DNA of 50,848 bases from Chitinophagales bacterium. GTDB taxonomy: Bacteria > Bacteroidota > Bacteroidia > Chitinophagales > Saprospiraceae. A program made the translations under genes and the position numbers. Where the stretch lies: contig JAIXKS010000025.1 of the NCBI GenBank assembly GCA_026928325.1, forward strand, positions 38,427 to 89,274, read 5' to 3'. Each line of letters opens with the position of its first letter. Within the stretch, counting starts at the first letter, position 1. Below are positions 43,484-50,848 of this stretch, piece by piece. Under the pieces are notes generated by a model. That model saw nothing but the letters and a program-made list of their open reading frames with translations, did no database searches and had not been told where the DNA came from.

Positions 43484-45260
43484 AATAGTCATAGGTTAAA
43501 TTGGCCATATTGACTCGAATACCGCCACCCCAATAATGCTGATCGACCTTTTGTTCGACGGTCGTTTGTCGCCACATTGCCTGAAAATCTACAAAGTAAT
43601 TGTGAAAAATCTCATAACTCGCATCAAGCCCAATCGCAGAAACCGATGTTTTGATTCCTTGGCCGATGACGTTGCCATAATCCTGTTGTCTCGACGTATA
43701 TGGAAGTAAAATATTGCCGCCCCAGTTTTCACCCTGCGGATCAACACCGTAAACGGAATAAAGACCCTTAATCTGCAAATACAACCTATTCACCGGTTTA
43801 TACCGAAGAATACCTACCACTTCTCTAAAGTTAGCTCCTAATGGATGCGCTAATGACTGATTCGAATGGCTATAAGAAGCGACAGCATAATTAGGAAAGC
43901 CGCTCAAAGTATCATTATGCGTATAGGTAAATGGACGTACTGCATTGTACTCCAATTGTAGGTCCAAATGATCAATTCCTAGGGCATTGAGGTATTTGAT
44001 ACCTGCTTGAATGCCAAATTTATTGGCCCACCAACCGGATTGCTTCTTGACTTCTGAGATTTTAAATTCGTCTAACAGCAACTGTCCATATAAGGAAACG
44101 CCCTTGACTGGATTCCACTTCGTATTTAGGCCGACCATGACATTATCCGGACTGTCGAGGGTATGTTCTACGGCTCGATAGAGAATAATCGGATTGAGAT
44201 ATTGCAATTCAAAATGGTTTTCTCGACCGAATATTACGGATTCAAATAAGCCAATCTCGAATCGATTAGAAGGCTTAAAGGCCAGATAATGCATCGCCGT
44301 ATATTTTTTAGGCAAAATGCGATCACCCGGGTTCACCAATGTAGATATTGGTGCAAGCTCCGCAAAGAGGTTTTGGTAATGCAACTTCCAGATTCGAGTA
44401 TTGAACTTTAGATAAAAATAATTGGTGCTAAAATCCGATAGCAAGAGAGAACGGTATCCATCACCGATAAAATGATTGCCATGTCCTAATTCGGCGGCAA
44501 TGCTCTTGGATACATTAAAACCGACATAAGCACGGGTTTGAAAATAGTCGTAACCCTGGAGATTATCAATTATTTCTGAGCGATATCGCTTATAAAATCC
44601 CTGTCCAGGTATCGTCCCAAATTTTTGTATCCATGCCTCGGTAAATGACGGGAATGCACGTTGGGTTTCGAGAAGCTGTGTGTAAAAATATACCTTCCCG
44701 TCTATATAACCACGAGCTTCGACACCTCTTGTATTCTGAAAAATAATGCGATCATCATCTACTTGATTCAGATAATTGATATTAAGAATCGGGTTGACAT
44801 ACATTTGAAACGCAGGCGTCTCAATTTGCCAAAAATTAGCGGGCGTCTTATAAAAATACTTCAGTATGGGCTTCTGCTTAAAATACAACTTGTCCGCTCT
44901 TTTGGGTGCTGCATCCTCATCACTACCGGGTCTAAAAACATCAATAATCTTGTCTATCACATTTTTAAACTTGCTGCCGTCATCCAAAAATTCGTAATTG
45001 TCCGAAAACACATGCAAGAGGTCATATTGATCCTTTGAAGTTAAGCTTTTATGATTCCACGCCTCTTTTAAAAAAGAAGTTGTGAGCTTTCTATCGTAAT
45101 TATTCAAGCTAGAGAACATCGTAGTATCTATCCACCCGAGGATTTCTGCCCGTTCGTACGTATGATAAGCCGGATCACCTCTCAATATCGAAGGAGATTG
45201 ACTCCAAATAAGATGACTACACAGTAAAGTTATTATCCAAGTAAGAGATGTCCGCATCAT
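43482..45260 (-). CDS. Wzi-like capsule assembly outer-membrane beta-barrel
   Basis: From the double ATG at 45257-45260 the protein has a signal peptide (MRTSLTWIITLLCSHLIWSQ), then about 570 residues rich in alternating aromatic strands and ending in NLTYDY, as in outer-membrane barrels. The block ELGHGNHFIGDGYRSLLLSD followed by YFYLKFNTRIWKLHYQNL resembles the Wzi family, which binds capsular polysaccharide at the surface. The frame is open upstream to 45338 but lacks a signal peptide there. Its place just upstream of the export gene supports the role. Confidence 0.75.
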   Translation of the reverse strand: MMRTSLTWIITLLCSHLIWSQSPSILRGDPAYHTYERAEILGWIDTTMFSSLNNYDRKLTTSFLKEAWNHKSLTSKDQYDLLHVFSDNYEFLDDGSKFKNVIDKIIDVFRPGSDEDAAPKRADKLYFKQKPILKYFYKTPANFWQIETPAFQMYVNPILNINYLNQVDDDRIIFQNTRGVEARGYIDGKVYFYTQLLETQRAFPSFTEAWIQKFGTIPGQGFYKRYRSEIIDNLQGYDYFQTRAYVGFNVSKSIAAELGHGNHFIGDGYRSLLLSDFSTNYFYLKFNTRIWKLHYQNLFAELAPISTLVNPGDRILPKKYTAMHYLAFKPSNRFEIGLFESVIFGRENHFELQYLNPIILYRAVEHTLDSPDNVMVGLNTKWNPVKGVSLYGQLLLDEFKISEVKKQSGWWANKFGIQAGIKYLNALGIDHLDLQLEYNAVRPFTYTHNDTLSGFPNYAVASYSHSNQSLAHPLGANFREVVGILRYKPVNRLYLQIKGLYSVYGVDPQGENWGGNILLPYTSRQQDYGNVIGQGIKTSVSAIGLDASYEIFHNYFVDFQAMWRQTTVEQKVDQHYWGGGIRVNMANLTYDY

Positions 45261-45279
45261 TATTCTAGTTTGTATCGGA

Positions 45280-45305
45280 CAAAGATACCAATATATTGAT
45301 AAAAA
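45280..45305 (-). promoter_or_regulatory. Possible promoter of the Wzi-like gene
   Basis: TATCTTTG on the minus strand (45280-45287) fits the -7 consensus TAnnTTTG, 20 bp before the chosen ATG. The -33 element is weak (TTTT). Confidence 0.35.
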
Positions 45306-45429
45306 CGACGGATTAATTTTTTTAAACTCCTCGTCCAAAAGTGCGGAATACCGACGTTATGTCATTACACCCTCAAATAGAATATCCATACACTTTTAGA
45401 GGCTGTCATCCATTTTTAAGGCATACAAA

Positions 45430-45630
45430 TCATTTTTTTGATTTGGATTTTGCCTTCTTTTGCTGTGATTTAGACCAGAGATTGGATTTGCCTCTTTTGG
45501 TTGATTCCATATCCGGATTATTATATTTTTCTTCCAATCCGCAACCTTCTTTAACCTTGCATGAACCCGTTGTCATCGTAACCGAGAATCCTGCTATAAT
45601 AATAATTAAAGCTTTACTAATGTATTTCAC
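45430..45630 (-). CDS. Small 66-aa lipoprotein
   Basis: The frame starts with GTG and has a lipoprotein-like signal (ISKALIIIIAGFSVTMTTGSC) followed by a short basic tail (CGLEEKYNNPDMESTKRGKS). The KRGKSNLWSKSQ ending recurs, as far as I recall, in small Bacteroidota proteins. A -7-like TACCTTTG lies upstream on the minus strand (45659-45666). Function unknown. Confidence 0.6.
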   Translation of the reverse strand: MKYISKALIIIIAGFSVTMTTGSCKVKEGCGLEEKYNNPDMESTKRGKSNLWSKSQQKKAKSKSKK

Positions 45631-45757
45631 GTGAACTCTTTATTTTTTAATATAAAATCAAAGGTAATACAAAATTTTGAACATCATGCTTTACTTAGCG
45701 CTAAATCGCAAAGATTTTTTATCAATATTTTTATTAAGTCGAATAAAATGACATCTA

Positions 45758-45792
45758 TTTGTCGTTTTATTCGTCATTATTTTATACTTTTG
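45758..45792 (+). promoter_or_regulatory. Possible dinB promoter with inverted AATGAC/GTCATT arms
   Basis: TACTTTTG (45785-45792) fits the -7 element, with TTTG 23 nt upstream (45758-45761), slightly long spacing. AATGAC at 45747-45752 and GTCATT at 45773-45778 form an inverted pair across the promoter, a possible operator. The leader to the ATG at 45919 is about 120 nt. Confidence 0.4.
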
Positions 45793-45918
45793 TCTTTTTA
45801 ACACCAATTACGCATTAGGATTCGTTATGATCGCAAAAGGGCAATAAATCATAGCCACTGATTTGCAGCTATTTGGGCGTGTAATAGATTTTTTAATTCG
45901 CAATTTGGGTTTAACCCG

Positions 45919-47082
45919 ATGAACATGATGTACGACAGAGCCGTATTACACCTTGACCTCGATTCATTTTTTGTTTCGGTCGAATGCCTAAAAAACAGCA
46001 GCCTTGCCGGCCAACCTTTGCTGATTGGTGGCACGAGCAATCGTGGCGTAGTCGCATCTTGCAGCTATGAAGCCCGTCGATTTGGCGTTCATTCTGCCAT
46101 GCCTATGAAGACGGCATTGCGCCTCTGTCCTCAAGCCATTGTCTTACGTGGCGACATGGACAGCTATTCGCAATATAGCAGTTTGGTCACTGATATCATC
46201 GCAGCCCATGCGCCTGCATACGAAAAAGCATCCATTGACGAATTTTATCTTGACCTTACCGGTATGGATCGCCATTTTGGGTGTTTTCAGTGGTCGATGG
46301 AACTGCGCCAGACAGTCATACGCGAATCCGGGCTACCCATCTCTTTTGGGCTCTCCGTCAATAAAACCGTTTCTAAGGTAGGTACCGGTGAAGCCAAACC
46401 CAATGGAGCCAAACACATTCCCAATGGTACAGAAAAGCTTTTTCTCGCGCCGCTTCCTGTTAAGAAGATTCCCGGCATTGGCGAATACACCTATAAAAAA
46501 CTCAGCTTCATGGGCGTGCGTACCATCGAAGTCCTTAGTCAAGTTCCCGTGCGGCTCCTAGAGCGAGAATTTGGCAAACCCGGTCGTACACTCTGGGAAA
46601 AAGCCAACGCCATTGACCATACACCTATCGTTCCTTATCACGAACAAAAGTCTATGTCTAAGGAACATACATTTACAGAAGACACCTTGGATCTTAGGAT
46701 GATTAAAGATCTCCTCCTCGATATGGTCGATAAGTTGGCATTCGAACTCCGCAATACCGGCAAGCTCACTTCAACGGTTGCCGTCAAAATACGCTACGCT
46801 GATTTTAATACTTATACCAAACAAAAAAACATTTCCTATACTGCCAATGACCGCATCCTTGGCCAGCACGTCATCGATCTATTCGACAAACTCTACGAGC
46901 GCCGGCAGCTCATCCGCCTTATAGGTATCAAGTATAGCGGATTGGTTCAGGGCAATTATCAGATTAATCTATTTGACGATACCATGGAGCATCTACAACT
47001 CACGCAACAAATGGATCGCATCCGACAACGATTTGGTGCTAATGCTATCATGCGAGCCAGTGGCATCATTCGACAACGATGA
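45919..47082 (+). CDS. dinB: DNA polymerase IV (Y-family)
   Basis: The 387-aa enzyme has LHLDLDSFFVSVE (catalytic Asp13 and Asp15), the steric-gate region after it, and YEKASIDEFYLDLTG (Asp107 and Glu108), then the thumb helix-hairpin-helix KKIPGIGEYTYKKL and a little-finger domain. QINLF near the C-terminus matches a beta-clamp binding motif. It performs translesion synthesis. It lies on the plus strand next to the small lipoprotein gene, and its 3' end converges with the 47196-48344 gene. An ATG at codon 4 is an alternative start. Confidence 0.97.
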   Translation: MNMMYDRAVLHLDLDSFFVSVECLKNSSLAGQPLLIGGTSNRGVVASCSYEARRFGVHSAMPMKTALRLCPQAIVLRGDMDSYSQYSSLVTDIIAAHAPAYEKASIDEFYLDLTGMDRHFGCFQWSMELRQTVIRESGLPISFGLSVNKTVSKVGTGEAKPNGAKHIPNGTEKLFLAPLPVKKIPGIGEYTYKKLSFMGVRTIEVLSQVPVRLLEREFGKPGRTLWEKANAIDHTPIVPYHEQKSMSKEHTFTEDTLDLRMIKDLLLDMVDKLAFELRNTGKLTSTVAVKIRYADFNTYTKQKNISYTANDRILGQHVIDLFDKLYERRQLIRLIGIKYSGLVQGNYQINLFDDTMEHLQLTQQMDRIRQRFGANAIMRASGIIRQR

Positions 47083-47091
47083 CCAAGCAAA

Positions 47092-47130
47092 CAGGTCGAA
47101 GTACCTACATAATAAAGGTAATTCGACCTG
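47092..47130. terminator. Strong hairpin between convergent genes
   Basis: CAGGTCGAA-g-TACCT, a 9-nt loop, then AGGTA-a-TTCGACCTG: 14 paired bases with one internal mismatch. It lies 10 bp after dinB and 66 bp from the end of the opposing gene, where a bidirectional terminator is expected. There is no T-run, so intrinsic termination is not certain. Confidence 0.5.
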
Positions 47131-47195
47131 CATGATACCTACAAACTTCACATTCTGCGAAAGTGACATTCGATTCTTAAAAAATAACTTTTGTA

Positions 47196-48344
47196 TTACT
47201 CAAATTTGAAATTTTTGAGCTCTTTTACCACCGCATCTTGAAAAGCAGCTGCGAGATTGTCCGCCAACACAAAATCTGATGGGAATGGCTCGATATAATT
47301 ATCCAATTTTTTATTGGTTTCGTCCGTCAATGCTCGTTTATCACCGATATATTGGCAACTATATCCTTTAAAATCGAAATAAACATTTACAGGAACTGTC
47401 TTCATGACTTTAGATGTTCTAGCATTGATGATCCGGATGTTTCCGTGCAATTCTGACTGTTTCTCCCGAAACAACTCGGTGATATCGGCCTTAACCTTCT
47501 CGTACACTTGCTTCTCTATCGTGGTGCTATCGCCCTTGACCTGATCCTTGCTGATAAGAATCTCCTTAGACTCGCTATAGGTATGCAAACGCTCTCGTTC
47601 AGGTGAAAAGAAAATCTCATTTAGCGCAACTTCTACGATATAATCCGATTGGGCATCTCTTGAATTATAAGAAAAATCTAGCCAAGTTTTATCGAGTTTT
47701 GCCAGTGACATATCATAGAGACTTCGCTCGATATTATCACTATGAAAATCTCTCAATCCATTGTATATCTGGATATTGACACGAGTGATACCCAAGGCAA
47801 TCGCCTTATCTTTCTGTCGCTGAGTATCCTTGTAATTCAATTTGATTTTTTCTATTTTTTGCAACTCGGACAGCGCACTTTTGGCAGAGGATTTATCTCC
47901 TATTTTCTCCGCTCTATCTAGTAAAGCCAAGGCATTGCTATAGTGATATGCACTCGCTTTATCCTCTGCATCCATAATCTCATTGCTATAACTACGCATA
48001 TCAAAGGAAGCGACATAACCATCGACACTAACCAAAGGCAATAATGGCTCTAGCTTGTCTTGACGTTTGTCAATCGAGTTGTACAATTGTAATACTTTAG
48101 GCCAATTTTCAGGCTTGGCAGATGCATTCAAACGCTCGACCTCTTTGAGGGTAGCAGTATTGAGTTTGGTATATGCCTTTTCGAGAGCTTTGACATATTC
48201 TGTCTTTTTATTCTTTTCTCCCGTTAGCTTTTTGATTGAATAATCAAATGCTTTATCATACTCACCTTTTTCGACCATTTTTGAGACAGACTTACAAGCC
48301 ATCATCGAGGTCATCATCACTAACATGTAAACAAATCTTTTCAT
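47196..48344 (-). CDS. Lipoprotein with helical, TPR-like N-terminal half
   Basis: From the ATG at 48344 the 382-aa protein starts MKRFVYMLVMMTSMMAC, a lipoprotein signal with Cys at position 17. An amphipathic helical region follows (KMVEKGEYDKAFDYSIKKL, KYEKA-like units), then a beta-rich C-terminal half. I do not recognise a named family. An upstream in-frame start (48371) would add nine residues before the signal peptide. A -7-like TATATTTG lies upstream on the minus strand (48369-48376). Likely envelope-located, function unknown. Confidence 0.85.
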   Translation of the reverse strand: MKRFVYMLVMMTSMMACKSVSKMVEKGEYDKAFDYSIKKLTGEKNKKTEYVKALEKAYTKLNTATLKEVERLNASAKPENWPKVLQLYNSIDKRQDKLEPLLPLVSVDGYVASFDMRSYSNEIMDAEDKASAYHYSNALALLDRAEKIGDKSSAKSALSELQKIEKIKLNYKDTQRQKDKAIALGITRVNIQIYNGLRDFHSDNIERSLYDMSLAKLDKTWLDFSYNSRDAQSDYIVEVALNEIFFSPERERLHTYSESKEILISKDQVKGDSTTIEKQVYEKVKADITELFREKQSELHGNIRIINARTSKVMKTVPVNVYFDFKGYSCQYIGDKRALTDETNKKLDNYIEPFPSDFVLADNLAAAFQDAVVKELKNFKFE

Positions 48345-48368
48345 GGCTATCGTTTTTAAAGATTGGAG

Positions 48369-48398
48369 CAAATATACTACTATTTATAAGACTTCAAT
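48369..48398 (-). promoter_or_regulatory. Promoter of the lipoprotein gene
   Basis: TATATTTG (48369-48376) with TTG about 18-19 nt upstream on the minus strand (48395-48397) matches the Bacteroidetes consensus, 25 bp before the ATG. Confidence 0.5.
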
Positions 48399-48539
48399 TA
48401 CTCATAAAAGGGTATCTCTAAAATATTATTTTAATACTTGTTTAACGAAAGTATAGTCCCAATAACTATTTTAAGCTTACCCGAAAGACACATTCTTATG
48501 AATATGTTTAAAAAATTACTGTTCTTTATCTATGTAATA

Positions 48540-48571
48540 TTTGCATAAAGCTAATTTTAGCACTACTTTTG
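48540..48571 (+). promoter_or_regulatory. sucC promoter
   Basis: TTTG (48540-48543), a 20-nt spacer and TACTTTTG (48564-48571) form a textbook Bacteroidetes primary-sigma promoter, with the ATG 23 bp downstream. Confidence 0.75.
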
Positions 48572-48593
48572 CGGCAAACGAAAAGTAATCGAT

Positions 48594-49796
48594 ATGAACT
48601 TACACGAATATCAGGGCAAAGATTTATTAACCTCGTATGGTGTAACTGTACAGAGAGGTAAGGTAGCTAGCACCGTAGAAGAGGCTGTAGCTGGATACGA
48701 ACAACTAAAAGCGGAAACAGGAACGGAGTTTTGTGTCGTTAAGGCGCAGATTCACGCAGGTGGACGTGGCAAAGGAGGCGGTGTAAAATTAGCCAAAAAC
48801 ATTGACGATCTAAAGCAACATGCCGGCAATATACTGGGAATGATGCTTAAAACACCGCAAACCCCCGGTGGATTAGACGGCGAAGGTAAGCTAGTTAGAA
48901 AAGTATTTATTGCTGAAGATAGCTATGCTCCGGATTTCGATGCATGCAAAGAGTATTACGTATCCATCTTGATGGATAGAGGATCTAAGCGCAATGTCAT
49001 CATCTACTCTACAGAAGGCGGTATGAACATTGAGGAAGTAGCCGAAAAAACGCCGCATTTGGTACATAAAGAATTTATCGATCCACATGTAGGATTGAGA
49101 GACTTCCAAAAAAGAAACATCGCATTTAATCTAGGGCTAACTGGCCTCGCTTATAAAAATTTTCTTGTTTTTATTGGCAATTTATACAAAGCGTTTATTG
49201 GTTCTGATGCATCACTTTTCGAGATCAACCCTTGTCTCAAAACGGGTGATGACCGGATTGTTGCAGTAGATGCAAAAGTATCTATTGATGATAATGCACT
49301 CTTTAGACATCCTAATTTGGAAGCTATGCGCGATACCGACGAAGAAGACCCTACGGAGGTTGAAGCCAAAAATTACGGTCTAAACTACGTCAAACTAGAA
49401 GGTAACGTAGGTTGTATGGTCAACGGTGCCGGACTTGCAATGGCTACCATGGATATTATCAAACTTTCTGGAGGATCTCCGGCCAACTTCCTAGATGTAG
49501 GAGGTACCGCTGATGCTGCAAGAGTTGAGCAAGCATTCAGATTGATCTTAAGAGATTCTAATGTCAAGGCGATTCTCATTAATATTTTTGGTGGAATCGT
49601 ACGATGTGATCGAGTAGCTCAAGGTGTTGTCGATGCCTATAACAATATCGAGAATATCCCTGTTCCAATCATCGTCAGACTTCAAGGTACAAATGCCGAT
49701 CTCGCCAAAGAACTCATTGACAATAGTGGTTTAGAGGTACATTCAGCTATCGCACTTCAAGAAGCAGCAGACTTGGTGAAGAAGTTTATCGGATAG
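48594..49796 (+). CDS. sucC: Succinate-CoA ligase, ADP-forming, beta subunit
   Basis: The 400-aa protein has the ATP-grasp fold: MNLHEYQGKDLLTSYGV, AQIHAGGRGKGGGVKLAK (nucleotide binding), LFEINPCLKTGD (metal-binding Glu/Asn), and the C-terminal CoA-ligase domain with GNVGCMVNGAGLAMATMD and NIFGGIVRCDRVAQGVV. Together with SucD it converts succinyl-CoA and ADP to succinate and ATP in the TCA cycle. sucD is not next to it, as is common in Bacteroidota. It has its own promoter and terminator. Confidence 0.98.
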   Translation: MNLHEYQGKDLLTSYGVTVQRGKVASTVEEAVAGYEQLKAETGTEFCVVKAQIHAGGRGKGGGVKLAKNIDDLKQHAGNILGMMLKTPQTPGGLDGEGKLVRKVFIAEDSYAPDFDACKEYYVSILMDRGSKRNVIIYSTEGGMNIEEVAEKTPHLVHKEFIDPHVGLRDFQKRNIAFNLGLTGLAYKNFLVFIGNLYKAFIGSDASLFEINPCLKTGDDRIVAVDAKVSIDDNALFRHPNLEAMRDTDEEDPTEVEAKNYGLNYVKLEGNVGCMVNGAGLAMATMDIIKLSGGSPANFLDVGGTADAARVEQAFRLILRDSNVKAILINIFGGIVRCDRVAQGVVDAYNNIENIPVPIIVRLQGTNADLAKELIDNSGLEVHSAIALQEAADLVKKFIG

Positions 49797-49879
49797 GTTA
49801 AAAATAGGTCGTTCGACGCTGCTTAGCCGATGGATATCAGCACAAGGAGCAGTAAGAACTTCAAGTAATAATAAATCTA

Positions 49880-49914
49880 AAAAGTGTTCAGTAAATATTG
49901 AACACTTTTTTTAT
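49880..49914 (+). terminator. Rho-independent terminator after sucC
   Basis: AAAAGTGTTCA, an 8-nt loop, TGAACACTTTT, then a run of T (11-bp stem). It is the canonical intrinsic form, 84 bp after the sucC stop; the A-run on its 5' side would also allow it to act on the opposite strand for the Nudix gene. Confidence 0.85.
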
Positions 49915-49961
49915 GCTCATTATCATGCAGCAGCCAATAACCAATGGATCGGATCTACAAA

Positions 49962-50597
49962 TCAGTCATTCAATTCACTAATAATGCATTCTAATTCGCT
50001 CATAATCATAGCCGTTGCGCCCCATATTCTTTTTCCATTTGCATCATAATATGGTACATCTTTGATGATTCTTCCTCTTGCTTCGATATCGCAACTTCCT
50101 TTATATTTAGATTTGAGCATGTGTTCGACAGGAAATTCTATCAGGCTTTTAACTTCGCTCTCTTGAATATTAAACTTAGGATATTCCGCTGTAAAGCCGA
50201 TAAAAGGATGGATCAAGAATCCGGATACTGGAACATACAGCGATGTCAAGCCGCCCAAGATCCCGATACTATCAGGTGCTACGCCAATTTCTTCATAAGT
50301 TTCTCTCAAGGCACAATCTTCATATGAATAATCGCTTTCCTCTAGTTTTCCACCAGGAAAAGAAATCTGACCGGCGTGTTTGTCGTCGGGATAAAAACTA
50401 GTGCGTTCGATGAGTGCGAGGTAGCTTTTTCTATCTTTAGGGTACAACAATGCTAAAACGCATCCTATTTTATGATTTTCCGGTACAGGCTGTCGTTCCT
50501 CTAGCACTAAATACGGAGCCATTCGGTTCTGTATTTCCTCTCCCGGTAAGTCTTCTTTTAATCTATGCTCAAGATCATGAATAAATGCTATATCCAT
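49962..50597 (-). CDS. Nudix hydrolase, NudL-type CoA pyrophosphatase
   Basis: The 211-aa protein has the Nudix box in SFPGGKLEESDYSYEDCALR followed by ETYEEIGV, and the CoA-pyrophosphatase pattern (LALIERTSFYPDDKHAGQIS, IHPFIGFTAEYPKF). NudL-type enzymes cleave CoA to 3',5'-ADP and phosphopantetheine. The frame is open to a TTG at 50609, but the ATG at 50597 fits the start MDIAFIHDLEHRL better. A TAAATTTG just upstream (50607-50614) could be a -7 element, which would make the message nearly leaderless. Confidence 0.93.
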   Translation of the reverse strand: MDIAFIHDLEHRLKEDLPGEEIQNRMAPYLVLEERQPVPENHKIGCVLALLYPKDRKSYLALIERTSFYPDDKHAGQISFPGGKLEESDYSYEDCALRETYEEIGVAPDSIGILGGLTSLYVPVSGFLIHPFIGFTAEYPKFNIQESEVKSLIEFPVEHMLKSKYKGSCDIEARGRIIKDVPYYDANGKRIWGATAMIMSELECIISELND

Positions 50598-50627
50598 TAT
50601 TTCTTTCAAATTTACAGTATTTTTTGC

Positions 50628-50789
50628 CTTGGTTCTGTCTATATAATAAATTAAATTATAATGGAGGTTATTTTTTTAAAGATCAAGGCGAAAAACGCAG
50701 GCATAGTGGTAACTATGACGAGTATTTTTAACGATGAGATTTAGAAAAAGAACGACATTTCTTTAAGATTTTTTTGTGGACAGAGCACA
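50628..50789. mobile_element. MITE-like element, copy D
   Basis: It shares the body of copies A-C, including the CATAGTGGTAACTATG hairpin, and has an intact right end (GGACAGAGCACA). The left end is eroded (CTTGGTTCTGTC). Confidence 0.8.
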
Positions 50790-50848
50790 GTGCTCTGTCT
50801 ATAAAAAGATTTAAATAATAATGGAAGTTATTTTTTTAAAGATCAAGG
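50789..50848. mobile_element. MITE-like element, copy E, cut by the window end
   Basis: Starts AGTGCTCTGTCTATAAAAAG directly after copy D and runs off the window. This is a second tandem pair like A-B; the shared TA has here become a single A. Confidence 0.85.

Noticed and set aside
45341-45634. Plus-strand ORF of 97 codons
   Set aside because: Antisense to the small lipoprotein, which has a convincing signal peptide.

Overview
The window is AT-rich and looks like a chromosomal segment of a Bacteroidota bacterium, probably near the Saprospiria. Evidence for this is the Bacteroidetes-type promoters (TTTG, a spacer of about 20 nt, then TAnnTTTG), the near absence of Shine-Dalgarno sequences, a UpxY-type antiterminator, a 23S-IVP-like four-helix-bundle gene, and the SLBB-rich export protein. 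I see no rRNA, tRNA or CRISPR array.

Most of the window (about 0.3-43.2 kb) is one large surface-polysaccharide locus read leftwards on the minus strand. It starts with a Wzi-like outer-membrane barrel (43482-45260) and a 930-aa SLBB export protein with a long leader. A UpxY antiterminator follows, then precursor genes, assembly genes and glycosyltransferases. Two nucleotide-sugar pathways can be rebuilt. (1) TviB/WbpO-like dehydrogenase, WbpB, WbpE and WbpD make UDP-GlcNAc(3NAc)A. (2) RmlA, RmlB, two tandem FdtA/QdtA 3,4-ketoisomerases, an FdtB/QdtB aminotransferase and an ankyrin-tailed QdtF-like N-formyltransferase make a dTDP-3-formamido-3,6-dideoxyhexose. Ugd adds UDP-glucuronate. Wzx, a Wzy-like polymerase and Wzz provide Wzy-dependent assembly. 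Two GT2 and two GT4 enzymes, an FkbM methyltransferase, an AsnB-type amidotransferase and a two-domain oxidoreductase would build and decorate the repeat unit. A 451-aa lipoprotein of unknown function lies inside the glycosyltransferase block.

The locus has been invaded repeatedly. A 7-kb island (17.2-24.5 kb) carries two AlbA_2/HATPase proteins, remnants of a third, duplicated fragments of a DUF4143 ATPase, and a SWIM-SNF2 helicase. It sits between a truncated gmd and the tviB-like gene. Further right are a broken REP-associated tyrosine transposase with flanking REP hairpins, an IS256-family element, a frameshifted kinase-like gene coupled to a 54-aa ORF, and a HicBA pair whose toxin looks dead. 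A 163-bp MITE-like element with TA ends occurs at least six times. A 152-154-bp tandem repeat and short AT palindromes mark the left end, next to a duplicated 3' end of the oxidoreductase gene.

Right of 45.3 kb the content is mostly housekeeping: a small lipoprotein, DinB (plus strand), a TPR-like lipoprotein, SucC (plus strand, with clear promoter and terminator) and a NudL-type Nudix hydrolase. The window ends inside another MITE copy.
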